This document shows, piece after piece, positions 33,484 through 41,679 of a stretch of 49,822 nt of DNA. A model generated the notes under the pieces. That model saw only the letters and a list, made by a program, of their open reading frames with translations. It was not told the origin of the DNA and searched no databases. The position numbers and the translations under genes are program-made. The stretch lies in NCBI RefSeq assembly GCF_029533155.1, contig NZ_JAIZDB010000032.1:1-49822 (forward strand), in the 5' to 3' direction. Within the stretch, counting starts at the first letter, position 1. Every line of letters begins with the position of its first letter. Source of the DNA: Psychrobacillus antarcticus (lineage in GTDB: Bacteria > Bacillota > Bacilli > Bacillales_A > Planococcaceae).

Positions 33484-34138
33484 TGGCGTTTTATTGCCGA
33501 ATGGCTTCGTTTTAACGACAGATAACTCCGCAGGCATCGGCGAAAAAAATGACGACGTAGTTTCCACCCCGGACGAAATAGTATCCTATTTCGCGGCAAG
33601 AGTCGCATTGCTCGAACAATGGGCAGCTGGTGCAACTCCAGTGTCGATCGTCGTTCATAACTTTTCAGGGGATGGAAGCTGGAGTAAATATGTCGCTGGG
33701 ATTGACAAGCTATTTAATGAAATTGGAGTGAAATGCCCCGAAATTACCGGCAGCAGTGAGACCAATATGCAAACACTACAGTCGGCAATCGCAGTGACGA
33801 TGCTAGGTAAAAGAGTAGAAGGAAATCATAAAGAAATCTGCTGGTATGCATATGGCAAGCCAAGTGTCGGCAAAGAGGTCATCACGGATAGTAATAAAAT
33901 TGCTAATTTGAAAAAAATTAGTGAAGCAATTAATGAGGGGTTAGTGCATCGGGTGTGGCCCGTTGGATCTACCGGAATTAAAGGTGAATGTGATCGACTA
34001 GGACTTTGTGGCAATTTAGTTGACTGGGATGTAGAGAAATCAGCAGGACCAGCTACTACTGTTCTACTTGGCATTGATATTTCGAAAGAAAAAGAAGCGA
34101 AACTTCATTTTGGTAATTATTTTGAGGCTATCTCTTAA
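33476..34138 (+). CDS. AIR-synthase-like protein, probable alpha-ribazole kinase CblS
   Basis: Protein of 220 residues related to the AIR synthase/ThiL/SelD fold: TDNSAGIGEKNDD near residues 15-27 gives the nucleotide-binding N-terminus, and HNFSGDGSWSKYVAGI and ITGSSETNMQTLQSA follow. This matches alpha-ribazole kinase CblS, which makes alpha-ribazole phosphate for CobS. The ATG at 33476 overlaps the CblT-like gene by 8 bp. Last gene of the riboswitch operon, ending in a terminator. Confidence 0.8.
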   Translation: MRNGVLLPNGFVLTTDNSAGIGEKNDDVVSTPDEIVSYFAARVALLEQWAAGATPVSIVVHNFSGDGSWSKYVAGIDKLFNEIGVKCPEITGSSETNMQTLQSAIAVTMLGKRVEGNHKEICWYAYGKPSVGKEVITDSNKIANLKKISEAINEGLVHRVWPVGSTGIKGECDRLGLCGNLVDWDVEKSAGPATTVLLGIDISKEKEAKLHFGNYFEAIS

Positions 34139-34152
34139 AGAGATGGCTTTTT
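34127..34152 (+). terminator. terminator of the cobalamin operon
   Basis: GCTATCTC pairs with GAGATGGC (one G-U pair) followed by TTTTT. The cblS-like stop codon lies in the loop. Confidence 0.85.
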
Positions 34153-34189
34153 GTTTTGGAGAAATACAGGAGTGGCGGCCAATTCATAG

Positions 34190-35584
34190 TTTACTTGCGG
34201 TCGATTGTTGAATACTAGCGGTCACGGCTGCTTTACTCGCTCACCATTTGGAAATACTTGCGGAAGGACTATGTTTACTAGCGGCCGCAGTCGATTTACT
34301 AGCGGAGTGGATAATTATTCCAAAATGGATACTTTAGTTGAAGGTATAGCTGGAATAGAATGGGTACTCGACGAAGTGGCGACCGATTCATAGTTTACTT
34401 GCGGTCGATTGTTGAATACTAGCGGTCACGGTTGCTTTACTCGCTCACCATTTGGAAATACTTGCGGAAGGACTATATTTACTCGCGGTCGCGGTGGATT
34501 TACTTGCGGAGTGGGTAATTATTCCAAAATGGATACTTTAGTTGAAGGTATAGCTAGAATAGAATGGGTACTCGACGAGGTGGCGGCCGATTTTTAGTTT
34601 ACTTGCGGTCGATTGTTGAATACTAGCGGTCACGGTGGATTTACTTGCGGAGTGGGTAATTATTCCAAAATGGATACTTCAGTTGAAGGTATAGCTAGAA
34701 TAGAATGGGTACTCGACGAGGTGGCGGCCAATTCATAGTTTACTTGCGGTCGATTGTTGAATACTAGCGGTCACGGCTGCTTTACTCGCTCACCATTTAG
34801 AAATACTTGCGGAGTGGGTAATTATTCCAAAATGGATACTTTAGTTGAAGGTATAGCTAGAATAGAATGGGTACTCGACGAGGTGGCGGCCGATTTTTAG
34901 TTTACTTGCGGTCGATTGTTGAATACTAGCGGTCACGGTGGATTTACTTGCGGAGTGGGTAATTATTCCAAAATGGATACTTCAGTTGAAGGTATAGCTA
35001 GAATAGAATGGGTACTCGACGAGGTGGCGGCCGATTCATAGTTTACTTGCGGTCGATTGTTGAATACTAGCGGTCACGGTTGCTTTACTCGCTCACCATT
35101 TGGAAATACTTGCGGAAGGACTATATTTACTCGCGGTCGCGGTGGATTTACTTGCGGAGTGGGTAATTATTCCAAAATGGATACTTTAGTTGAAGGTATA
35201 GCTAGAATAGAATGGGTACTCGACGAGGTGGCGGCCGATTTTTAGTTTACTTGCGGTCGATTGTTGAATACTAGCGGTCACGGTTGCTTTACTCGCTCAC
35301 CATTTAGAAATACTTGCGGAAGGACTATGTTTACTAGTGGTCGCGGTGGATTTACTTGCGGAGTGGGTAATTATTCCAAAATGGATACTTCAGTTGAAGG
35401 TATAGCTAGAATAGAATGGGTACTCGACGAGGTGGCGGCCAATTCATAGTTTACTTGCGGTCGATTGTTGAATACTAGCGGTCGTGGTTGCTTTACTCGC
35501 TCACCATTTGGAAATACTTGCGGAAGGACTATATTTACTAGCGGCCGCAGTCGATTTACTAGCGGAGTGGAAAATTATTCCAAG
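34190..35584 (-). repeat. large class A array: eight higher-order units of 141-204 bp
   Basis: Units begin with TTTACTTGCGG at 34190, 34394, 34598, 34739, 34901, 35042, 35246 and 35450, giving lengths 204, 204, 141, 162, 141, 204, 204 and a last part of about 134. Within a full unit, TACTNGC motifs begin every 21 bp (for example 34190, 34211, 34232, 34253, 34274 and 34295). Short units lack 63 or 42 bp, exactly three or two sub-units. Motif orientation is opposite to the flanking plus-strand genes. Confidence 0.95.
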
Positions 35585-35629
35585 ACTATTTTCCTGAGAT
35601 GTGGAAACGACTTGGATAGATGGCACTCG

Positions 35630-35772
35630 CTCTCGTATAACACCGTACCTCTCTCGCATATAGTATATTCTCTCTCGTATAACCCTTGCGCTCTCGTATA
35701 GACATGGACCACTCTCGTATAGCACGAGTTCTCTCTCGGATAAGCGGACATCTCTCTCATATAACCATCCAA
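35630..35772 (-). repeat. 21-bp phased class B array on the minus strand (CTCTCGTATA)
   Basis: CTCTCGTATA or variants begin at 35630, 35651, 35672, 35691, 35712, 35733 and 35754: spacings 21, 21, 19, 21, 21 and 21. Spacers are all different, unlike the tandem class B array at 23213. It lies next to the class A field, as at 23.1 kb. Confidence 0.9.
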
Positions 35773-35877
35773 TATCCAAAAAACAGTCCCGCTAACTAAT
35801 TCAATCAAAAATAACCTCAGCAAACATCCAATTCACAAAAAAAATACAAAATTCACATCAATCCAAATAAATAACTG
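35773..35877. other. AT-rich spacer before the fadF promoter
   Basis: A/T-rich sequence with no frame or hairpin that I can support; it separates the repeat field from the promoter. Confidence 0.5.
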
Positions 35878-35906
35878 TTGACTGAATGCTCATTCAGTTT
35901 TAATAT
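35878..35906 (+). promoter_or_regulatory. fadF promoter with FadR/TetR-type operator
   Basis: TTGACT at 35878-35883, spacer 17, TAATAT at 35901-35906. The palindrome ACTGAATGCTCATTCAGT (35881-35898, 8-bp arms) fills the spacer. It matches the TGAATGANTANTCATTCA type bound by FadR of Bacillus, so a repressor there would block RNA polymerase. Confidence 0.85.
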
Positions 35907-35990
35907 TGAATTACTTATATATTAGTTTATCAATCTAATGTATTATTCTATTCATAAAATCATTTTACAACTCAGAGGGGGAGAAATAAG

Positions 35991-38147
35991 ATGAATCCAT
36001 TTTTAATTGCAAACTGGTTACTGTTTATCGCAGTAGTTTTGTACGCTGTAGGATTGTTCGCATATTTGTTGAAAACAAGATATACGTATATCAAACTAGG
36101 GAAAAAAGTCGAATTTGAAGATAATGTGAAGGAAAGACTTCGCAAAATATGGGTGTATGTTTTTGGACAAAAGAAATTATTAAAAGATAAGAAGAGTGGA
36201 ATTATGCATGTAATGTTCTTCTATGGTTTCTTATTAGTCCAAGCAGGTGCAATCGATTTTATTTGGAAAGGGTTAGCGCCAGGTTCTCATATTCCGCTTG
36301 GTCCATTATATCCAGCGTTTACTTTCTTCCAAGAAATTGTCACTTTACTTATTTTGGTTGCCGTTGTATGGGCGTTTTACCGTCGATACGTAGAGAAGTT
36401 AGTTCGCTTAAAACGCGGCTGGAAAAATGGTTTAGTACTTATTTTCCTAAGTGGGTTAATGCTTTCTGTTTTAATCGGTAATGGGATGGGGATGATTTGG
36501 CATGAGCATAGTGCTACTTGGTCAGAGCCAGTTGCTTCCGCTATCGCAACTATTTTTGGCTTCTTATCACCAACCGCTGCAGCAGTTGTTTTCTTTGCTA
36601 TGTGGTGGGTTCATTTAATTATCCTACTAACATTCTTAGTGTATGTACCACAATCAAAGCATTTCCACTTAATCACTGGGCCGGCAAACGTATACTTCCA
36701 CCGTTTAGACAAAGTTGGTAGATTACGTCCAATCAATTTTGAGGAAGAGGAAAATGAAGATCCAGAAGCTGAAGAAGAAATGCCTTCGTTCGGGGTAGGT
36801 CGTATTCAAGACTTTACGCAAGCACAAATGATCGATTTATACGCATGTGTAGAATGTGGTCGTTGTACGAATATGTGTCCAGCAACTGGAACAGGGAAAA
36901 TGCTGTCACCAATGGATCTAATCGTGAAGCTTCGTGATCATTTAACATTTACTGGAGCAGTGGAAACGAAGAAAAAACCTTGGGTACCAGCATTAGCTTT
37001 CCAAGGAACAAAAGGAAACCAACTTGCGATGGCTGCTGGAGCAGAAGGTGCAATAATTGGAGATATTTATAGCCCGTCTCTAATTGGAGATGTTATTACA
37101 GAAGAAGAAATTTGGGCTTGTACAACTTGCCGTAACTGTGAAGATCAATGTCCAGTTATGAACGAGCATGTAGATAAAATTATTGACCTTCGCCGTTACC
37201 TAGTAATGACAGAAGGGAAAGTAAACCCAGATGCACAACGCGCAATGACTAACATCGAACGTCAAGGAAATCCATGGGGACTTAACCGAAAAGAAAAGGA
37301 AAACTGGAGAGATGCTCGTCCAGATATTCATATTCCTACAGTGAAAGAAGTATCGAAAGCTGGAGAAGAATTTGAATACCTATTCTGGGTTGGTTCGATG
37401 GGATCATTCGACAGCCGTTCACAAAAAATTGCTCTATCATTTGCACATTTGATGAACGAAGCAGGAGTGAAATTTGCAATCCTTGGCAATAAAGAAAAGA
37501 ACTCAGGAGACACACCACGTCGTCTAGGTAATGAGTTTTTATTCCAAGAATTAGCTGGTTCGAATATTTCAGAATTTGAAAAAGCAGGGGTAACGAAGAT
37601 TGTAACAATCGATCCTCATGCATATAATATCTTTAAAAATGAATATGGTGATTTTGGATGGAACGGAGAAGTGCTCCATCATACAGAAATGCTTTATGAC
37701 TTAGTACAAGAGGGTCGCTTGAAACCGCAATACGCAGTGGAAGAAACGATTACTTTCCATGATTCCTGCTACTTAGGTCGTTACAATGATGTATACGATG
37801 CACCACGTGAAGTATTAAGAGCAATTCCGGGCGTGAAGCTAGTAGAGATGGATCGTAATAGAGAAAATGGTATGTGTTGTGGAGCAGGTGGCGGTCTAAT
37901 GTGGATGGAAGAGCATGTTGGGAATCGTGTAAACGTAGCTCGTACAGAACAAGCGTTAGAAGTAAATCCAACGATCATATCTTCTGGATGTCCTTACTGC
38001 TTAACAATGTTATCAGATGGAACGAAAGCGAAGGAAGTAGAAGAAACAGTTGGCACATATGATATTGCGGAGCTTCTAGAAAAATCGGTATTTGGAGAAT
38101 TCATTCCTCCGGTGGAAGAGGAAGAATTAGAGCCTATCGTTCAATAA
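35991..38147 (+). CDS. fadF: FadF-type iron-sulfur oxidoreductase, membrane bound
   Basis: Protein of 718 residues with about six N-terminal membrane helices (to about 235), two ferredoxin-type clusters (CVECGRCTNMCP near 286-297 and CTTCRNCEDQCP near 377-388), and a C-terminal CCG domain (HDSCYLGRYN, MCCGAGGG near 629, SGCPYC). This layout matches FadF/YwjF, which is thought to pass electrons from acyl-CoA dehydrogenases, via ETF, to the quinone pool. AGAGGGGGAG precedes the ATG. In B. subtilis fadF precedes acdA and rpoE. Confidence 0.9.
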   Translation: MNPFLIANWLLFIAVVLYAVGLFAYLLKTRYTYIKLGKKVEFEDNVKERLRKIWVYVFGQKKLLKDKKSGIMHVMFFYGFLLVQAGAIDFIWKGLAPGSHIPLGPLYPAFTFFQEIVTLLILVAVVWAFYRRYVEKLVRLKRGWKNGLVLIFLSGLMLSVLIGNGMGMIWHEHSATWSEPVASAIATIFGFLSPTAAAVVFFAMWWVHLIILLTFLVYVPQSKHFHLITGPANVYFHRLDKVGRLRPINFEEEENEDPEAEEEMPSFGVGRIQDFTQAQMIDLYACVECGRCTNMCPATGTGKMLSPMDLIVKLRDHLTFTGAVETKKKPWVPALAFQGTKGNQLAMAAGAEGAIIGDIYSPSLIGDVITEEEIWACTTCRNCEDQCPVMNEHVDKIIDLRRYLVMTEGKVNPDAQRAMTNIERQGNPWGLNRKEKENWRDARPDIHIPTVKEVSKAGEEFEYLFWVGSMGSFDSRSQKIALSFAHLMNEAGVKFAILGNKEKNSGDTPRRLGNEFLFQELAGSNISEFEKAGVTKIVTIDPHAYNIFKNEYGDFGWNGEVLHHTEMLYDLVQEGRLKPQYAVEETITFHDSCYLGRYNDVYDAPREVLRAIPGVKLVEMDRNRENGMCCGAGGGLMWMEEHVGNRVNVARTEQALEVNPTIISSGCPYCLTMLSDGTKAKEVEETVGTYDIAELLEKSVFGEFIPPVEEEELEPIVQ

Positions 38148-38193
38148 TATATTGCTAATAGTCTCATAGTTTCGTAAACTAGTATTAAATAGT

Positions 38194-38221
38194 GAGGGAG
38201 TAATTTTTTACTCCCTCTTTT
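38194..38221 (+). terminator. terminator of fadF
   Basis: Perfect 10-bp stem GAGGGAGTAA / TTACTCCCTC with a TTTT loop, then TTTTCTT. Confidence 0.92.
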
Positions 38222-38233
38222 CTTACTAATGAA

Positions 38234-38251
38234 ATCGAGCGAGCGTTCAGT
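38234..38251 (+). promoter_or_regulatory. second operator-like site before the thiolase gene
   Basis: ATCGAGCGAGCGTTCAGT shares most positions with the reverse complement of the fadF operator (ACTGAATGAGCATTCAGT). It lies 54 bp before the thiolase start. No convincing -35/-10 pair is visible around it. Confidence 0.55.
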
Positions 38252-38304
38252 CGTTTTTTATTTCTGGGAAGTTGAAAGCGCATACAACATGAAGGGGTGT
38301 CTAT

Positions 38305-39513
38305 ATGACGAAAACAGTTATTTTGGATGGAGCACGTACAGCTTTTGGGAAATTTGGAGGAGCATTAAGTGCTTTAACTGCCTCCGATCTGGGCGGAGTA
38401 GCCATTAAAGAAGCACTAAATCGCGCAGGTATTGACCCTGAGCAAGTTGACGAAGTAATTATGGGGACCGTTCTACAAGCAGGGCAAGGGCAAATTCCTT
38501 CTCGACAAGCAGCTACGAAAGCAGGAATTCCATGGTCGGTTAAAACAGAAACAATCAATAAAGTATGTGCCTCTGGAATGCGAAGTGTCACACTTGCTGA
38601 TCAATTAATCCGACTTGGTGACGAGGAGATTATTGTAGCAGGGGGCATGGAATCGATGTCCAACGCTCCTTATTATTTACCAAAAGGTAGATTCGGCTTG
38701 CGCATGGGGGATGCGAAGATGGTAGATGGTATGGTTTATGACGGTCTATCTTGTTCATTCCATCCGAAAAATGTTCATATGGGCACTTATGGCAACTCTA
38801 CGGCAGAAACGTTTGAGTTATCACGTGAAAAACAAGATGCATGGTCGTTTAGAAGCCATGACCTTGCATGGAAGGCAATAGATAATGGGATTTTGGGAGA
38901 AGAAATTGTTACGGTTGAAATTCCACAGCGTAAAGGGGAACCAATCATCGTAAACGAAGACGAATCACCTCGTCGCAATACTTCTTTGGAATCGCTAGCT
39001 AACCTTAAGCCAGCATTCGGAAAAGAAGGAACAATCACTGCAGGAAACGCACCTGGTATTAATGATGGGGCTTGTGCCATCGTCTTAACGAGTGAGGAAA
39101 AAGCGAAATCACTTGGAAAAGAACCACTTGCATACGTTATTGGTCACGCAGAGGTAGCGATTGAACCGGAGAAATTCCCACAAACACCTGGATTAGTCAT
39201 CAATAAAATACTAGAGAAAACAGGTAAAACGTTAGCGGAAATAGATTTATTCGAAATAAATGAAGCATTTGCAGCAGTTGCATTAGTGAGCAGTCAGCTA
39301 GCAGGTTTAGACGAAGAAAAAGTAAATGTAAATGGTGGAGCAGTTGCACTTGGTCATCCAATAGGAGCATCGGGTGCCCGTATTATACTAACGCTTGCGT
39401 ATGAATTGAAGCGTCGCGGCGGTGGTATCGGTATCGCAGCAATTTGTTCCGGTGGCGGTCAAGGAGATGCCATTATGATCGAAGTTCCAAAAACAGGAGG
39501 CAGCAACGCATGA
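38305..39513 (+). CDS. acetyl-CoA C-acyltransferase (thiolase)
   Basis: Thiolase of 402 residues. Active-site C88 in NKVCASGMRS, His in LGHPIGASGAR near 350 and Cys in AICSGGGQGDA near 382. It catalyses either the thiolytic step of beta-oxidation or acetoacetyl-CoA formation. GAAGGGGTG precedes the ATG. First gene of a six-gene unit with dehydrogenases, a TetR regulator and icmF, similar to the mmgABC set of B. subtilis. Confidence 0.92.
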   Translation: MTKTVILDGARTAFGKFGGALSALTASDLGGVAIKEALNRAGIDPEQVDEVIMGTVLQAGQGQIPSRQAATKAGIPWSVKTETINKVCASGMRSVTLADQLIRLGDEEIIVAGGMESMSNAPYYLPKGRFGLRMGDAKMVDGMVYDGLSCSFHPKNVHMGTYGNSTAETFELSREKQDAWSFRSHDLAWKAIDNGILGEEIVTVEIPQRKGEPIIVNEDESPRRNTSLESLANLKPAFGKEGTITAGNAPGINDGACAIVLTSEEKAKSLGKEPLAYVIGHAEVAIEPEKFPQTPGLVINKILEKTGKTLAEIDLFEINEAFAAVALVSSQLAGLDEEKVNVNGGAVALGHPIGASGARIILTLAYELKRRGGGIGIAAICSGGGQGDAIMIEVPKTGGSNA

Positions 39514-40361
39514 ATATCCAAAAAGTATTAGTAATCGGAGCAGGTCAGATGGGATCGGGAATTGCTCAAGTATGTGCCCAAGCAGGATTTGACGTAAAAC
39601 TAAATGATCGTGAACAACAATTTTACGATCGTGGCATTCAAACTATTACTAAAAACCTTTCACGTAATGTAGAAAAAGGTCGAATGACAGAAGATGAAAA
39701 ACAATCAGTGCTAAATAAAATCACTATGTCTTTATCCATTGAAGATGCGAACGATGTCGACTTAGTGATTGAAGCAGCAGTCGAAAATATGGAAATAAAA
39801 CAGTCTATTTTCAAACAATTAGACGAGATTACACCAGCTCATACAATTCTAGCAACTAATACTTCGTCTTTACCAATTACAGAAATTGCTGCTGCGACAA
39901 ACCGTCCAGAGCAAGTGATCGGTATGCATTTTATGAATCCTGTACCAGTAATGAAATTAGTAGAAATCATTCGTGGACTCGCTACATCTGACGAAGTATA
40001 CACAGCAATTGAAAAAATGACGACGAAACTAAGCAAAGTTCCTGTAGAAGTAAATGACTTTCCAGGATTTGTCTCTAACCGTATTTTAATGCCAATGATC
40101 AACGAAGCAATCTATACATTATACGAGGGTGTTGCAACGAAAGAAGCTATTGATGATGTTATGAAAATGGGGATGAATCACCCAATGGGCCCGCTTCAAC
40201 TAGCGGACTTTATCGGTTTAGACACCTGCCTCTACATTATGGAAATCTTACATGAAGGATTTGGCGACAGTAAATATCGTCCATGTCCATTGTTACGTAA
40301 ATATGTGAAAGCTGGATGGCTAGGAAAGAAAACAGGTAGAGGTTTCTACATCTACGAATAA
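39510..40361 (+). CDS. 3-hydroxybutyryl-CoA dehydrogenase
   Basis: Short-chain 3-hydroxyacyl-CoA dehydrogenase of 283 residues with NAD motif GAGQMGSG (10-17), NTSSLPITEIAA, GMHFMNPVPVMKLVEII (catalytic His in HFMNP) and C-terminal LADFIGLDTCLYIMEIL. The ATG at 39510 overlaps the thiolase stop (ATGA) and follows AGGAGGC; an in-frame start at 39444 inside the thiolase gene has no ribosome site. Confidence 0.93.
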   Translation: MNIQKVLVIGAGQMGSGIAQVCAQAGFDVKLNDREQQFYDRGIQTITKNLSRNVEKGRMTEDEKQSVLNKITMSLSIEDANDVDLVIEAAVENMEIKQSIFKQLDEITPAHTILATNTSSLPITEIAAATNRPEQVIGMHFMNPVPVMKLVEIIRGLATSDEVYTAIEKMTTKLSKVPVEVNDFPGFVSNRILMPMINEAIYTLYEGVATKEAIDDVMKMGMNHPMGPLQLADFIGLDTCLYIMEILHEGFGDSKYRPCPLLRKYVKAGWLGKKTGRGFYIYE

Positions 40362-40375
40362 AAGGGGCATATAAG

Positions 40376-41512
40376 ATGGAGCTAAAGTTTACTGAAGAAC
40401 AACTAATGATGCGCAACATGGTCAGGGATTTTGCAAAAACAGAAATCGAACCTTTTATTGAAAAAATGGAACAAGGGGAGTTCCCACGTGAAATTTTGAA
40501 GAAAATGGGTGAGCTCGGCCTAATGGGGATTACGGTTCCAGAACAATATGGTGGCTCAGCAATGGATTTTACAAGCTATGTCATTGCCATTAATGAACTA
40601 TCAAAAGTGAGTGCTGTAGTAGGGGTCATACTATCCGTTCATACTTCGGTTGGTACGAATCCAATCTTATATTTCGGTACAGAGCAACAAAAAGATAAAT
40701 ACATTCCGAAGCTTGCAACTGGTGAATATTTAGGTGCCTTTTGCTTAACGGAAGCCTCAGCGGGATCTGATGCAGGTGCTTTGAAAACAAAAGCTGTTAA
40801 AAAAGATGATCACTATGTATTAAACGGCTCTAAAGTATTTATTACCAATGGTGGAGAAGCAGATGTAAATATTGTTTTTGCATCAACTGATCCGTCCCAG
40901 GGTTCAAGAGGTATTACGGCATTTATTGTCGAAAAGGATACACCAGGATTTATCGTTGGAAAAGATGAACGAAAAATGGGTCTCCATGGATCTAGAACAG
41001 TAGAGCTTACATTTGATAATATGAAAATCCCTGTGGAAAACAGACTCGGTGAAGAGGGAGAAGGCTTTAAAATTGCCATGGCTAACCTAAACACCGGACG
41101 TATCGGGATTGCTACACAAGCACTGGGAATTGCAGAAGCTGCTTTTGAAGCTGCTGTTGGATACGCAAAAGAGCGTGTGCAATTTGGTAAACCAATCGCT
41201 GCGAACCAAGGTATTGGATTCAAACTTGCTGACATGGGAACTGCAGTGGAAGCTGCTAGATTACTAGTCTATCGTGCGGCAAGTCTCCGTGAACAAGGAC
41301 TTTCATGTGGAAAAGAAGCATCGATGGCCAAACTATTTGCCTCGAAAACCGCAGTAGACGTAGCGATTGAAGCAGTGCAAGTATTCGGTGGCTATGGCTA
41401 CACAGAGGATTACCCAGTAGAACGCTATTTCCGAGATGCAAAAATCACCGAAATTTACGAAGGCACAAGTGAAATCCAACGCATCGTAATTGCAAAGCAT
41501 TTAACGAATTAA
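40376..41512 (+). CDS. short-chain acyl-CoA dehydrogenase (MmgC/butyryl-CoA dehydrogenase-like)
   Basis: FAD enzyme of 378 residues with catalytic Glu E362 in IYEGTSEIQR. FAD and substrate patches are present: CLTEASAGSDAG, FITNGGEAD and [15 protein letters not shown]. It is paralogous to the next gene but not identical. AAAGGGGC precedes the ATG, 14 bp after the 3-hydroxyacyl-CoA dehydrogenase gene. Chain length preference is inferred only. Confidence 0.9.
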   Translation: MELKFTEEQLMMRNMVRDFAKTEIEPFIEKMEQGEFPREILKKMGELGLMGITVPEQYGGSAMDFTSYVIAINELSKVSAVVGVILSVHTSVGTNPILYFGTEQQKDKYIPKLATGEYLGAFCLTEASAGSDAGALKTKAVKKDDHYVLNGSKVFITNGGEADVNIVFASTDPSQGSRGITAFIVEKDTPGFIVGKDERKMGLHGSRTVELTFDNMKIPVENRLGEEGEGFKIAMANLNTGRIGIATQALGIAEAAFEAAVGYAKERVQFGKPIAANQGIGFKLADMGTAVEAARLLVYRAASLREQGLSCGKEASMAKLFASKTAVDVAIEAVQVFGGYGYTEDYPVERYFRDAKITEIYEGTSEIQRIVIAKHLTN

Positions 41513-41530
41513 AGCTGGAAATTGATGGAT

Positions 41531-41606
41531 GAACGAGAGCGATTGCGTTCTATCCGAGAGAGATCAGCGGTTATGCGAGAGAGACTGCAAGCCGTACGAG
41601 AGACCT
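41531..41606 (+). repeat. 21-bp phased motif array, class B, four units
   Basis: ACGAGAG-type motifs in 21-bp units beginning at 41531, 41552, 41573 and 41594, three consecutive spacings of exactly 21. It starts 19 bp after the stop of the acyl-CoA dehydrogenase gene, inside what looks like one operon, with no terminator between. Confidence 0.85.
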
Positions 41607-41624
41607 CTCTCGCTGCTCCAACAA

Positions 41625-41663
41625 ACAACCAAACCAAGCCAAACCAAACCAAATCAAACCAAA
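41625..41663 (+). repeat. pentanucleotide CCAAA-type tract before acdA
   Basis: About seven units of CCAAA or near variants (CCAAG, TCAAA) run up to the ribosome site GGCGGG of acdA. Confidence 0.75.
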
Positions 41664-41679
41664 AAAGGCGGGATGAACA

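Noticed and set aside
34205-35701. Five frames of 62-78 codons starting MLNTSGHG in the class A field
   Set aside because: They are phase artefacts of the 21-bp period (7 codons) with TTG starts inside the motif and no ribosome site.
35501-35823. Minus-strand frames of 82-92 codons across the reversed class B array
   Set aside because: Same artefact as above; no family match and no ribosome site.
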